Below the pieces are notes generated by a model. That model made no database searches and had not been told where the DNA came from. It saw only the letters and a list, made by a program, of their open reading frames with translations. The position numbers and the translations under genes are program-made. A DNA stretch of 64,000 bases, taken from NCBI RefSeq assembly GCF_001865675.1, contig NZ_CP011319.1:868001-932000 (forward strand). Reading direction: 5' to 3'. Shown one piece after another: positions 8,601 to 16,783 of the stretch. This DNA comes from Janthinobacterium sp. 1_2014MBL_MicDiv. Lineage in GTDB: Bacteria > Pseudomonadota > Gammaproteobacteria > Burkholderiales > Burkholderiaceae_D. Positions within the stretch are counted from its first letter, which is position 1, and the number at the start of each line of letters is the position of its first letter.

Positions 8601-8957
8601 TTACAACAAGGCCAGCGCGATGGCGGCCAGCACGGCCGCGCCGCCGATGAGGCGCGCCAGGCGCATGGCCTGGTGCGGGGCGTAGGGCAGCAGCCAGATC
8701 AGCAGCAAGCCGCAGCCCGTCAGGCTGCCGACCCAGTAGACGAAGCCATAGCCGCCGCCGGCGATATGCATGGCCCAGGCCAGGCCGGCCGCCAGCGCCA
8801 GCGACCCCGTCCACTGCAGGCGACGGCGCAGCGGCGCGGGCGGTTCGGCGCCGCGGCCGTGCAGGTCCGCGTAATGGCGGTCCATGGCCAGGCACAGCGA
8901 GGACAGGCCCGCATAGCACAGGGCGAAGACGAGGAAATTGGCCAGCAGTTCCATCAT
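8601..8957 (-). CDS. Small membrane protein, DUF3325-like
   Basis: A protein of 118 residues with about three to four hydrophobic helices (LLANFLVFALCYAGLSSLCLAMD; SLALAAGLAWAM; YWVGSLTGCGLLLIWLLPYAP; IGGAAVLAAIALALL). Length, the AMDRHY motif after the first helix and position after a PepSY protein fit the DUF3325 family, which co-occurs with siderophore receptors and PepSY reductase-like proteins. It starts with two consecutive ATG codons that overlap the PepSY stop (ATGATG), so it is translationally coupled. Its biochemical role is unknown; an accessory of the PepSY membrane protein is inferred from context only. Confidence 0.75.
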   Translation of the reverse strand: MMELLANFLVFALCYAGLSSLCLAMDRHYADLHGRGAEPPAPLRRRLQWTGSLALAAGLAWAMHIAGGGYGFVYWVGSLTGCGLLLIWLLPYAPHQAMRLARLIGGAAVLAAIALALL

Positions 8958-10585
8958 GCGGCCTCCATCGTCGTTACCGGCTTGGCCGCATCCGCTGCTT
9001 TTTGCGCCTTGGCCGCCTTCGCGGGCAGGGGCTTGAGCTTGTATGCCGCATACGCGAGGCCGAGGCCCAGCACCAGCACCACCAGGTCGAAGGCGGCCAC
9101 CGCCACGGGGCCGCGCCCCAGGAACAGGCTCGCGCCCAGGTGCGAGCCGCTGGTGAAGACGTTCAGTACGGGCAGGGCGCAGAACAGGAAGGCGCCCACG
9201 GCCAGCTGCATGCGCCACATGGCGCGCGAAGGCCGCAGTTGGGCGACGATGGCGGCCAGGGCCCAGGCGCCGAAGAAGCAGGCGATTTCCTCCTTCGGCC
9301 GGTCTTCCATCGTCACCGACAGCAGGCGGTTGGCCCAGAAGTAGGCGCCGAAGGCGATCGGGATGCCGGCGATGGCGCCGATATTGAGCGCTTCCACCAG
9401 GCGCAGGCCGAAGCTGGGGCGCTTGCCGGCGGCCAGCGCCTTGGCCTGCTTCTGGCGCGTCTTGACGGCCCACAGCAGCGCGCCCGTGGCCACCATGGCG
9501 CAACCGGCCAGGCCGGACAGGAAGAACAGCGCGCGCAGCAGCGGTCCGCCGAAGCGGGCGATGTGCAGGCCGTACATCACGCCATGCGTGGCGGCCGCGC
9601 CGGGCAGGGCGTCGCCGTCGGACGACAGCAGCTTGCCCGTGACGCCATCGAATTCCATCGACGGCTGCTTCGACGAGATGTCGCGTCCGGCCGCGCGCGA
9701 CAGCGAAATGGTGGCGTTGGCGTCGCCCGGGTTGTTCACGGAGATGCGCTCGACCTTGCCGCCCCATTGCTGCTCGGCCTGGCGCACGAGCGGCGCCAGC
9801 GGCGTCAGGGGCGCGGCCACGCCGGCCGCCTTGCGCTCGTCCGAGCGGCCCGGGAACGCTTCGGCGAAGAAGGCGTCCTGGTCGCCCTTGTAGGCGGCCG
9901 TGGCGCCGGACGGCATGTACAGGAACATCAGGGTCACCAGGCCCGTGTAGGTGATCATCAGGTGGTAGGGCAGGGCCAGCACGGCCGTCACATTGTGCGC
10001 ATCGAGCCACGAACGCTGGCCCTTCTTCGGCCGGAAGGTAAACAGGTCCTTGAAGATGCGCTTGTGCGTGACGATGCCGCTGATGATGGAAACCAGCATG
10101 AACATGGCGCAGAAGCCGACGATCCAGCGGCCCCAGATAGCCGACATGTAGTGCAGGTCGAAATGCAGGCGGTAGAGGAATTCGCCGCCGCGCGTCTCGC
10201 GCGGCTTGGACAGCACTTCGCCCGTGGCCGGGTTGGCCATTTCGCTATGGAAGTTGCCGCGCCGTCCACGCTTCTTTTCGCCCGGTTGCGACGGCTTGCT
10301 CCAGCCCAGCTGCGTGGCGGGGTTGCGTTCGCCGGGCAGGCTGATGAACCAGCGCGTGGCGCCCGTGGCGCGCTCCTGCATGGCCTGTTGCGCGACGCTG
10401 GCCGCTTCCTCCGTCGTCACCTTGCTGGCGGCGGCGCCGTGCAGCTCGGGCTGCATCCACAGCGTGATTTCATTGCGGTAGTAGCTGGCCGTGCCGGCGC
10501 AAAACACCAGCAGCAAAATCCAGCAGACGAGCAGGCCGGACCAGGTGTGCAGCCATGCCATCGACTGGCGGAAACCTTCTTTCAT
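8954..10585 (-). CDS. PepSY-associated TM protein, putative siderophore-iron reductase
   Basis: A protein of 543 residues and about seven TM helices. The N-terminal motif MAWLHTWSGLLVCWILLLVFCAGT is the family hallmark (a helix with a His). A large periplasmic PepSY-like part follows, then LHFDLHYM with further His residues, HNVTAVLALPYHLMITYTG and MYGLHIARFGG, consistent with heme-ligating histidines. Related proteins (the FoxB/FsrB group) are inner-membrane siderophore-iron reductases. Here the gene lies in an iron-regulated run behind a TonB receptor, so iron release from a siderophore in the periplasm is a reasonable inference. The start at 10585 (MKEGFRQS) overlaps the preceding gene's stop by 4 bp. 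Confidence 0.85.
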   Translation of the reverse strand: MKEGFRQSMAWLHTWSGLLVCWILLLVFCAGTASYYRNEITLWMQPELHGAAASKVTTEEAASVAQQAMQERATGATRWFISLPGERNPATQLGWSKPSQPGEKKRGRRGNFHSEMANPATGEVLSKPRETRGGEFLYRLHFDLHYMSAIWGRWIVGFCAMFMLVSIISGIVTHKRIFKDLFTFRPKKGQRSWLDAHNVTAVLALPYHLMITYTGLVTLMFLYMPSGATAAYKGDQDAFFAEAFPGRSDERKAAGVAAPLTPLAPLVRQAEQQWGGKVERISVNNPGDANATISLSRAAGRDISSKQPSMEFDGVTGKLLSSDGDALPGAAATHGVMYGLHIARFGGPLLRALFFLSGLAGCAMVATGALLWAVKTRQKQAKALAAGKRPSFGLRLVEALNIGAIAGIPIAFGAYFWANRLLSVTMEDRPKEEIACFFGAWALAAIVAQLRPSRAMWRMQLAVGAFLFCALPVLNVFTSGSHLGASLFLGRGPVAVAAFDLVVLVLGLGLAYAAYKLKPLPAKAAKAQKAADAAKPVTTMEAA

Positions 10586-10935
10586 GCGAGACTCCAGGAT
10601 AGTGCGTCCATCCAGTGCAGGATGGCGGCGATGACGGCGGCGGGAATCGCCAGGCCCAGCCAGGCGCGCAGCGCGCTGGCCGTGGCGAAGACCCACATCA
10701 CGGCGCAGGTGTAGATGGCAAACGACAGCAGCGTGGCCGTCATGACGGCTTCCGAGCGGGCCATGGGCAGGCTCACCGACAGCAGCATGGTGACCAGCGC
10801 CGCCAGCAGGTAGCCGCCGGCGATGGCGGCCACGCTGCGCGAGGCCACGCCGAGGCGGTACAGCGCCGCGGCGGACAGGCGCCGGCGCGCAGCTTTTTCA
10901 GTCGTTTCAGTTTCGGTAGTGGCAGGCGCTTGCAT
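10582..10935 (-). CDS. Small membrane protein, DUF3649-like
   Basis: A 117-residue protein with three predicted helices (VAAIAGGYLLAALVTMLLSVSL; AVMTATLLSFAIYTCAVMWVFAT; AWLGLAIPAAVIAAILHWM) after a charged N-terminus. Size, the RSEAVMTATLLSFAIY stretch and placement directly before a PepSY gene fit DUF3649, a family linked to siderophore uptake operons. Its stop overlaps the PepSY start (ATGA). Function is unknown. Confidence 0.75.
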   Translation of the reverse strand: MQAPATTETETTEKAARRRLSAAALYRLGVASRSVAAIAGGYLLAALVTMLLSVSLPMARSEAVMTATLLSFAIYTCAVMWVFATASALRAWLGLAIPAAVIAAILHWMDALSWSLA

Positions 10936-10937
10936 GG

Positions 10938-11684
10938 TCAGCCGTGATCCTTGCTAGGGGGCAAGGCCGCAGGGGCCGGCAGCGGCGCCGCGCCTTGCGG
11001 CTGCACCAGGCTCAGGGTGGTGACGTACATGGCCTTGTCATAGTGCTCGTCGCCACGCTGGCCGGCCGTCTTGTCCGTGTGCTGCACTTCCAGCACATAC
11101 GTGCCTTTCCAGGGCAGCGGGAAGCTGACCAGGCCCTGCGCATCGCTGTACGCTTCCTTCGCCCAGCCCGACTGCACCACGGCGTTGACCTTGGCTTCTG
11201 CCAGCGGCTTGCCTTTGTAGCTGACCTGGAACTGGCCAGCTTTGCCGGTCGGCACCAGGTCCAGCGTCAGCGCGGCGGCCTGGGCTTTGCTGTCGGCGAC
11301 GAGGCGCGCGGCGGGAATCCACACGGTGCGCGTGGCCTTGCCATCCTTTTTCTCTTCCCACGACGGGTAGTTGCGTTCCTCGACGATGATGCTTTCGCCG
11401 GGCGCCACCTTGCCGTTCAGCGCGAAGGCGCCCGCCTGCTTGCTCGCCTGCAGCGGCTTGCTGCCCCTGGCCGAGATCCACGTGACCTGGCCGATGCTGA
11501 ACTTGTCCAGCTGGCCGGGCGACGCCTCGCGCAGGTTGTCGCCGAATTCGCCGAAGTACACGTGGGCCGCCTGGCCGTTCTGTTCCAGCCAGATCTGGTG
11601 GGCACTGGCGCTGCCGGAGACGATGGCAGCGCCCAGCAGGGCGGCGGCAAGGGCGCCGCGGCGCGCGATGGAAGTGATGTGCAT
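10938..11684 (-). CDS. Periplasmic DUF4198-type protein
   Basis: A 248-residue secreted protein. The signal peptide is about 1-28 (cut after SASA, leaving HQIWLEQNG at the mature N-terminus). The HxxW start of the mature protein, the YFGEFGDNLRE segment and a carboxypeptidase-regulatory-like beta fold near the C-terminus (AKVNAVVQSGWAKEAYSDAQGL) fit DUF4198, a family of periplasmic proteins often associated with metal uptake. It lies 2 bp before the DUF3649 gene and 74 bp after receptor 2, so it is probably in one transcript. The N-terminal His could be a metal ligand in the mature protein; that is inference. Confidence 0.8.
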   Translation of the reverse strand: MHITSIARRGALAAALLGAAIVSGSASAHQIWLEQNGQAAHVYFGEFGDNLREASPGQLDKFSIGQVTWISARGSKPLQASKQAGAFALNGKVAPGESIIVEERNYPSWEEKKDGKATRTVWIPAARLVADSKAQAAALTLDLVPTGKAGQFQVSYKGKPLAEAKVNAVVQSGWAKEAYSDAQGLVSFPLPWKGTYVLEVQHTDKTAGQRGDEHYDKAMYVTTLSLVQPQGAAPLPAPAALPPSKDHG

Positions 11685-11720
11685 GGTGTATCCCTTATCT
11701 TGTTATATGAAACGGAAAAT

Positions 11721-11748
11721 CGGCCGCGCTCCTGTGGGAAGGCGGCCG
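11721..11748 (-). terminator. Intercistronic hairpin between receptor 2 and the DUF4198 gene
   Basis: CGGCCGC at 11721-11727 pairs with GCGGCCG at 11742-11748. There is no T-run, so it more likely sets mRNA stability or partial read-through between receptor and downstream genes than full termination. Confidence 0.4.
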
Positions 11749-11758
11749 GCTGGGTGCA

Positions 11759-14020
11759 TCAGTACTGGTAACGCAGGTTCAGCGCCACGCTGCGCGGTTC
11801 GCCGTAATAGCCGCCGTTATAGAAGCCCACGCGGCGGAAATAGGTCTTGTCGAACAGGTTGTTGACATTCAGGGTGGCCGCCAGCTTGGGACTGATCTGG
11901 TAGCGCGCCATCAGGTTGGCCAGCACGTAGCTGCCCTGGCTGACCCGCGTCTTTGTCCTGTTCGGCAGGGTGGCCGTCGTGTAGATCTCGTTCTGCCAGT
12001 TCAAGCCGCCGCCGATGGTCAGATTCTGCAGCTGGCCCGGCAGGCGGTAGGTGGTCGAGACGCGCAGCATGTTGGTCGGCTGGATGGTATTGGTCAGCAC
12101 GCCCTTGCCCGTCTTCGACTTGCTGTGCGTGTAGCCGGCGAACAGCTGCCAGCCCGCCAGCGGACTGCCCGATACTTCCGCCTCGTAGCCCTTGCTCTTC
12201 GTGCCCTTGCCCGTCGAGACATACGGCCGGCTGCCGTCCGGCAGCACGAAGCTCAGCGGCACGGACGCATCCTCTTCGCCCAGGTTGTCCTGCTTGGCCT
12301 GGTACACGGCGAACGAGCCATTCAGGGCGCCGTCGAAAAATTCGCTCTTCACGCCCGCTTCCACGTTGCTGCCCGTGATCGGGTCGAGGAAGGCGTTGTT
12401 CTTGTCCTTCAGGTTCTGCGGCTTGAACAGGTCCGTGTAGCTGGCGTACAGCGAGGTGCTCTGGCTGACGTCGAGCACCACGCCCGCGTACGGCGTGACG
12501 ACATCGTCCGTCTTGTAGGCGGAGCTGCGCTTCACGAAGGCGCCTTTAGTATCGTAGCGGTCGTTATACGTTTCCCACTTCGAGATGCGCGCGCCGGCCA
12601 GCACCTTCAGATTGTCCATGACGTTGATGCGCGTGGCGATGAAGGCACCCGACTGCTTGGTGGTGGCGACGTCGCGCGCGCCCGTGCGCAGCATGGCTGG
12701 TTCCGGCACGTCGCCCGTCCAGTGGCGGAAGTCGGGGATGGTGGTGGCGAAGGGCAGCGGGTCCTCGAACTGCGTCTCGTTCGTCGTGCCGACGCGCTTC
12801 CAGCCGTTCACGCCCAGTACCAGGTCGTGTTGGCGGCCGAACAGGGGGAAGGTGCCGTTGGCCGACAGGTCGAAATTGTCCTGTTTTTCATCGTAGGGGA
12901 AGGCGCTGCTCCACACGGCCAGGCCCGAGCCGTCGCGGTTCGGATAACCGCTGCCGCCGTAGAACAGCTTGCCGTTCGAGGAGCTGTCCAGGCGGCCATA
13001 GGCGGCCTTGACTTTCCAGTCGTTGGCGAAGCGGTGCTCGAGGTAGACGTATTTGTTTTCGAATGCGCGTTCCCAGCTGCTCCACTTGGCCGCCATGTTG
13101 AACGAGCGCGGCATGTTGGCCGGCGTGCCGTCCGAGAAGAACAGGGGCGTGGTGCCCCAGCTCGTGCCTTTCGGCGTGTTCTTTTGATAGTCGATGCCAG
13201 CCGTCAGCAGGGTGTCCGGCGTCAGGTCCGCTTCGACGATGACGGCGCCCACCAGCTTGCGTTCCTTGTACAGGTCGAGGTGGGAATGGCGGTTCTGGCC
13301 AGCCACGACGACGCGCCCGCGGATGCTGCCGTCCGCATTCAGCGGCGCGCTGACGTCGCCTTCGAGCCGGACCTTGCTCCAGGAGCCGACGGTCAGGCCG
13401 GCCGAGGCGGCGAACTCCTTGCCCGGGCGCTTGTGCAGCATGTTGATGGTGGCCGACGGGTCGCCATTGCCGCTGACCAGGCCCGTGGCGCCGCGCACGA
13501 TTTCGATGCGGTCATAGATGGCCGTGTCGAACAGCGCATTGGCGCCCGAATTGACGGCCACGCCGTCGATCTGGTAGTTGCCGATGGAAAAACCGCGCGC
13601 CGAGAAATTGGTGCGTTCGCTATCGTTTTCCTGCACCGTCACGCCCGTCGACTGCACCAGCACCTCGGCCAGGCTGTTCAAGCCCATGTCGTCCATGCGC
13701 TGGCGCGTCACCACCGAGATCGATTGCGGCGTTTCGCGGATGGACAGGCCCATGCGCGTGGCCGTGGCCATCTGTTTGGTGGTGTAGGAACCCGTGTTCT
13801 CGGTCGACGCCTTGTCCTGCTGGCCCAGCACCTTGATTTCGCTCAAGGTGGCTTCATCGGGCCTGGCTGGGGCTTCCGCAGCCAGCGCCGTGCCGGCGCC
13901 CAGCGCCGCCGCCAGCAGGGCCGAATGCACGGCGGCGGCCAGCGGGCGGAGGTGCAATGCCGGGATTGCGGGAGTCATCGTGGCGGCAACGGTGCCGGCC
14001 AGCGAACGTGTTCGTGCCAT
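11759..14020 (-). CDS. TonB-dependent siderophore receptor without STN domain (receptor 2)
   Basis: A 753-residue outer-membrane receptor. The N-terminal signal region is long (about 1-48, ending TALAAEAP) and is followed at once by a TonB-box-like stretch (TLSEIKVLG), the plug with RQRMDDMGLNSLAEVLVQSTG, and a barrel ending NLRYQY. It lacks the extra STN domain found in the two neighbouring receptors, so it should transport but not signal through FecR. AAGGA upstream supports the start at 14020. A Fur box lies 160 bp upstream. Downstream on the same strand are DUF4198, DUF3649, PepSY and DUF3325 genes. The siderophore is unknown. Confidence 0.92.
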   Translation of the reverse strand: MARTRSLAGTVAATMTPAIPALHLRPLAAAVHSALLAAALGAGTALAAEAPARPDEATLSEIKVLGQQDKASTENTGSYTTKQMATATRMGLSIRETPQSISVVTRQRMDDMGLNSLAEVLVQSTGVTVQENDSERTNFSARGFSIGNYQIDGVAVNSGANALFDTAIYDRIEIVRGATGLVSGNGDPSATINMLHKRPGKEFAASAGLTVGSWSKVRLEGDVSAPLNADGSIRGRVVVAGQNRHSHLDLYKERKLVGAVIVEADLTPDTLLTAGIDYQKNTPKGTSWGTTPLFFSDGTPANMPRSFNMAAKWSSWERAFENKYVYLEHRFANDWKVKAAYGRLDSSSNGKLFYGGSGYPNRDGSGLAVWSSAFPYDEKQDNFDLSANGTFPLFGRQHDLVLGVNGWKRVGTTNETQFEDPLPFATTIPDFRHWTGDVPEPAMLRTGARDVATTKQSGAFIATRINVMDNLKVLAGARISKWETYNDRYDTKGAFVKRSSAYKTDDVVTPYAGVVLDVSQSTSLYASYTDLFKPQNLKDKNNAFLDPITGSNVEAGVKSEFFDGALNGSFAVYQAKQDNLGEEDASVPLSFVLPDGSRPYVSTGKGTKSKGYEAEVSGSPLAGWQLFAGYTHSKSKTGKGVLTNTIQPTNMLRVSTTYRLPGQLQNLTIGGGLNWQNEIYTTATLPNRTKTRVSQGSYVLANLMARYQISPKLAATLNVNNLFDKTYFRRVGFYNGGYYGEPRSVALNLRYQY

Positions 14021-14153
14021 GAAGCATCCTTCTTTTCGTGCGCCCGCCGTCGTGCGGCAAGGCGTGTAGTGGTATGGGGGGAGCTTGCTTGGCGGTGATG
14101 CCTGGCTGGCGCAGCGTGTCATTCAGCCGCGCACCAGCCAGGCGACCGGGTGC

Positions 14154-14171
14154 GGACTCTCGCGAGAGTCC
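14154..14171 (-). promoter_or_regulatory. 18-bp perfect palindrome in the receptor-2 leader
   Basis: GGACTCTCGCGAGAGTCC is an exact palindrome nine bases from the Fur box on the receptor side. As RNA it would form a 7-bp stem with a CGCG loop near the 5' end of the transcript; as DNA it could be an operator. Confidence 0.5.
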
Positions 14172-14180
14172 AAATGTGAA

Positions 14181-14195
14181 TGAGAACTATTCTTA
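14181..14195 (-). promoter_or_regulatory. Fur box before receptor 2
   Basis: TGAGAACTATTCTTA (plus strand) matches the 7-1-7 Fur consensus and is embedded in AT-rich sequence continuing to TTATAG. It should control the receptor-2 to DUF3325 transcript. Confidence 0.85.
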
Positions 14196-14245
14196 TTATA
14201 GTGCGGGGTTGCGAGACATGCAAGAGTGCGATGTTGTAAACGAGA

Positions 14246-14273
14246 ACGGCCACCGCATTGTTGCGGTGGCCGT
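14246..14273 (-). terminator. Terminator-like hairpin after receptor 3
   Basis: A perfect 12-bp stem (ACGGCCACCGCA / TGCGGTGGCCGT) with a TTGT loop lies 24 bases past the receptor-3 stop on the minus strand and is followed by TCTCGTTT, a weak T-run. It separates receptor 3 from the receptor-2 promoter. Confidence 0.65.
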
Positions 14274-14296
14274 GCGTCGGCCCGGCTGGCGGGAGC

Positions 14297-16693
14297 TTAC
14301 AGCTGGCCGCGCAGGGTCAGCATGGCGTTGCGCGGTTCGCCATAGAAGTTGGAGCCATAGGCGGCCCACACGCGCGTGTAGTATTTCTTGTCGAACAGGT
14401 TGTTCACCGTCAGCGACAGCTCCAGTTTGGGACTGAGGCGGTAGCCGGCCTGCAAGCCCACCGTCGTGACGGGACCCTGCTCGAATTTCACGGGGCCGTT
14501 CAGGCGGTACATGCTGCTGACGCTGCGCAGGCCGCCGCCCACGCTGATCTTGTCCAGCGCGCCGGCCAGCCGGTAGGTGGTCCACACATTGAAATTGTGG
14601 CGCGGCGCGATGAAGGTGTACAGCTGCGCCTTCTGGTCGTCGCTGCCTTCGAGGGTGCGCGTGCTGGTGTAGGAATAGCCGCTCGTGATGTTCCAGCCCG
14701 GCAGGGGACTGCCCCTCAGCTCGGCTTCCATGCCCTGGCTGCGCATCTTGCCGGCGCCGATGGAAAACAGCGGGTTGGCCGGGTCGGGCATGACGCGGTT
14801 TTCATCTTCCATGCGGAACAGGGCCGCATGCGCGTTGACGTTCTTGTCGAACAGCTCGGCCTTCAGCCCCAGCTCGAACTGCTGGCCCGTGCGCGGCTTC
14901 AGGGTTTGACCGGCCGCGTCCGTGGTGCTCTGGGGCGAGAAGATGCGCGTGTAGCTGCCGTAGGCCGACAGCTGCCTGTCGAGCTCGTAGACGAGGCCCG
15001 CGTACGGCGTGAATTTCGCCTTGATGGTGTTGCTGACGTCGGTGAACTGGTTGAAATACGCGTTGCGGTTGACGGTATGGTTGTCCCAATGCGTCAGGCG
15101 CCCGCCCAGGTTGACGGCCAGCCGGTCCGTCGCCTGCAGGCGGGTGCGCGCGTACAGGCCGAACTGTTTGGTGCGGTTGTCATTGCCGTTGGAGAAAGTA
15201 TAGCTGGGCTGCGGCACATTGTTATCCGGGTGGAAGACGTTGATCGGCGCATTGTTTCCGCCGCCATACCGGAAATTCTTGTGCACCTGGCGGTAGTCGG
15301 CGCCCACGATCAGGTCGTGGCTGCGGCCGAAGGCCTGGAACGGCGTGGCCAGGTAAGCGTCGAGTCCCTGCGTCTTCCAGTGGCTGCGGTAGTTCCAGCT
15401 GATCAGGCAGCTGTCGCCCGTGACGGGATCGGCCGAGCAGTCGGACCAGCCGAAGTTGCGCGACGGTTCATCCTGCTCGCGGTACAGGGCGGTGACCTTG
15501 AACTGGCCGCCGTTGTCCAGCTTGTGATCGAGTTCGGCAAAGTATTCGGTGACCTTTTCCGTGATGTGGTTCCAGGCCGGGTCCAGGTAGGTCGAGCGCG
15601 GCACGTCGAGCAGGCGCCCGTCTTCATGGGCGGGCAGGCCGAAGGCGGGGCGGCCCCTGTACTGCTGATGGGTGATGCCGCCCGTCAGCACGGTGCCCGG
15701 CGCCACGTCGACGGCGACGGTGCCGTACAGCAGCGGTTTTTCCGCATACACATGGTCGACGAAGGAGCGCCGGTGTTCATAGGCGGCCACCAGGCGGCCG
15801 CGCACCCTGCCATCCGCGCTCAGGGGGCCTGTCACGTCCGCTTCCGCGTAGTAGCGGTCCCAGGAGCCTGCGCTGAGCACGCCGCTGGCGGCAAAGGTGT
15901 CGCGCGCGCGCTTGCGCACCAGGTTGATGGTGCCGCCCGGGTCGCCCGCGCCCTGGAACAGGCCGGCGGGGCCGCGCAGCACTTCCACCCTGTCGTAGAT
16001 GGCCAGGCCGAAGCCGGCCGACAGGTCGTTGCCCGTGCTGGCCGGTGTCATCACGCCATCGACCTGTACCGAGTCGAGCGCATAGCCGCGCGAATAAAAG
16101 TTGCCATGGTTGCCGCCCGTGCTGCTCGCTTCGACGGTGATGCCTGTCACGCCGCGCATGGCGTCGTCCAGGCTCAGCAGGTTCTGGTCGTTCAGCTGCT
16201 GGCGCGTCAGCACGGAGACGGACTGGGGAATTTCGCGCAGGCTTTGCTGGCCCTTGCCGATGCTTACCGCCTGCGCCGCATACGATTTCGTCAGTTCAGT
16301 CTCCGCATTGGCGTCCTGGCGGGCGCTGACGGTGATTTCCGCCAGGGTCGCCACCTTGCCCGTGGCGGCGGGCGCCGGGCGGATGATGACGCTGTTGCCG
16401 TCGATGCTGGCGGCCAGGCCGCTGCCGGCCAGCAGGCGCTCGAGGCTGTCGGCCACGCTCAGGGTGCCGCTGACGGCGGGCGCCGTCTTGCCGGCCACGA
16501 GTTCGGGGGCGAACAGCAGTTGCAGATTGGCTTGCCGCGCCAGTTCATTCAGGGCCTGGCCCAGCGGCTGGGCGGCGATGGTCAGTTTAACGGTGGGCCA
16601 GGTTTGCGCCTGCGCCAGGGGAAGAGTGCCCAGGGCCAGCATGGCGGCCAGGGCGAGGGGGGCGGGTGTCAGATTGCAGCGGTGGGACCACAT
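14297..16693 (-). CDS. TonB-dependent siderophore receptor with STN signalling domain (receptor 3)
   Basis: A 798-residue outer-membrane receptor. The signal peptide (about 1-30, ending LAQAQ) is followed by an STN domain (about 35-112: VKLTIAAQPLGQALNELARQANLQLLF), a TonB-box-like stretch (VATLAEITVSA), the plug (RQQLNDQNLLSLDDAMRGVTG) and a barrel ending AMLTLRGQL. The terminal residue is Leu rather than the usual aromatic. The STN domain and the upstream FecI/FecR pair (82-bp gap to FecR) indicate surface signalling. It is clearly distinct from receptors 1 and 2 in barrel sequence, so a different ligand is likely. Confidence 0.92.
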   Translation of the reverse strand: MWSHRCNLTPAPLALAAMLALGTLPLAQAQTWPTVKLTIAAQPLGQALNELARQANLQLLFAPELVAGKTAPAVSGTLSVADSLERLLAGSGLAASIDGNSVIIRPAPAATGKVATLAEITVSARQDANAETELTKSYAAQAVSIGKGQQSLREIPQSVSVLTRQQLNDQNLLSLDDAMRGVTGITVEASSTGGNHGNFYSRGYALDSVQVDGVMTPASTGNDLSAGFGLAIYDRVEVLRGPAGLFQGAGDPGGTINLVRKRARDTFAASGVLSAGSWDRYYAEADVTGPLSADGRVRGRLVAAYEHRRSFVDHVYAEKPLLYGTVAVDVAPGTVLTGGITHQQYRGRPAFGLPAHEDGRLLDVPRSTYLDPAWNHITEKVTEYFAELDHKLDNGGQFKVTALYREQDEPSRNFGWSDCSADPVTGDSCLISWNYRSHWKTQGLDAYLATPFQAFGRSHDLIVGADYRQVHKNFRYGGGNNAPINVFHPDNNVPQPSYTFSNGNDNRTKQFGLYARTRLQATDRLAVNLGGRLTHWDNHTVNRNAYFNQFTDVSNTIKAKFTPYAGLVYELDRQLSAYGSYTRIFSPQSTTDAAGQTLKPRTGQQFELGLKAELFDKNVNAHAALFRMEDENRVMPDPANPLFSIGAGKMRSQGMEAELRGSPLPGWNITSGYSYTSTRTLEGSDDQKAQLYTFIAPRHNFNVWTTYRLAGALDKISVGGGLRSVSSMYRLNGPVKFEQGPVTTVGLQAGYRLSPKLELSLTVNNLFDKKYYTRVWAAYGSNFYGEPRNAMLTLRGQL

Positions 16694-16708
16694 GTTGCAT
16701 TTCTCCAG

Positions 16709-16729
16709 GTTAATTTGTTGTCGATTAAC
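16709..16729. repeat. Inverted repeat upstream of receptor 3
   Basis: GTTAAT (16709-16714) and ATTAAC (16724-16729) form an exact 6-bp inverted repeat with a 9-base spacer, 16 bp upstream of the receptor-3 start. It could be an operator or part of a FecI-dependent promoter region. Confidence 0.35.
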
Positions 16730-16768
16730 GAGGTAGACGCAGCAGCGGCGGAAATCCTCACCTGCGAA

Positions 16769-16783
16769 TGCGAATTATTTGTA
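16769..16783 (-). promoter_or_regulatory. Weak Fur-box-like site at the fecR 2/receptor 3 junction
   Basis: TGCGAATTATTTGTA keeps the central AATnATT core of the Fur consensus but matches poorly outside it. It overlaps the FecR stop codon. It could give receptor 3 its own iron control. Confidence 0.3.
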
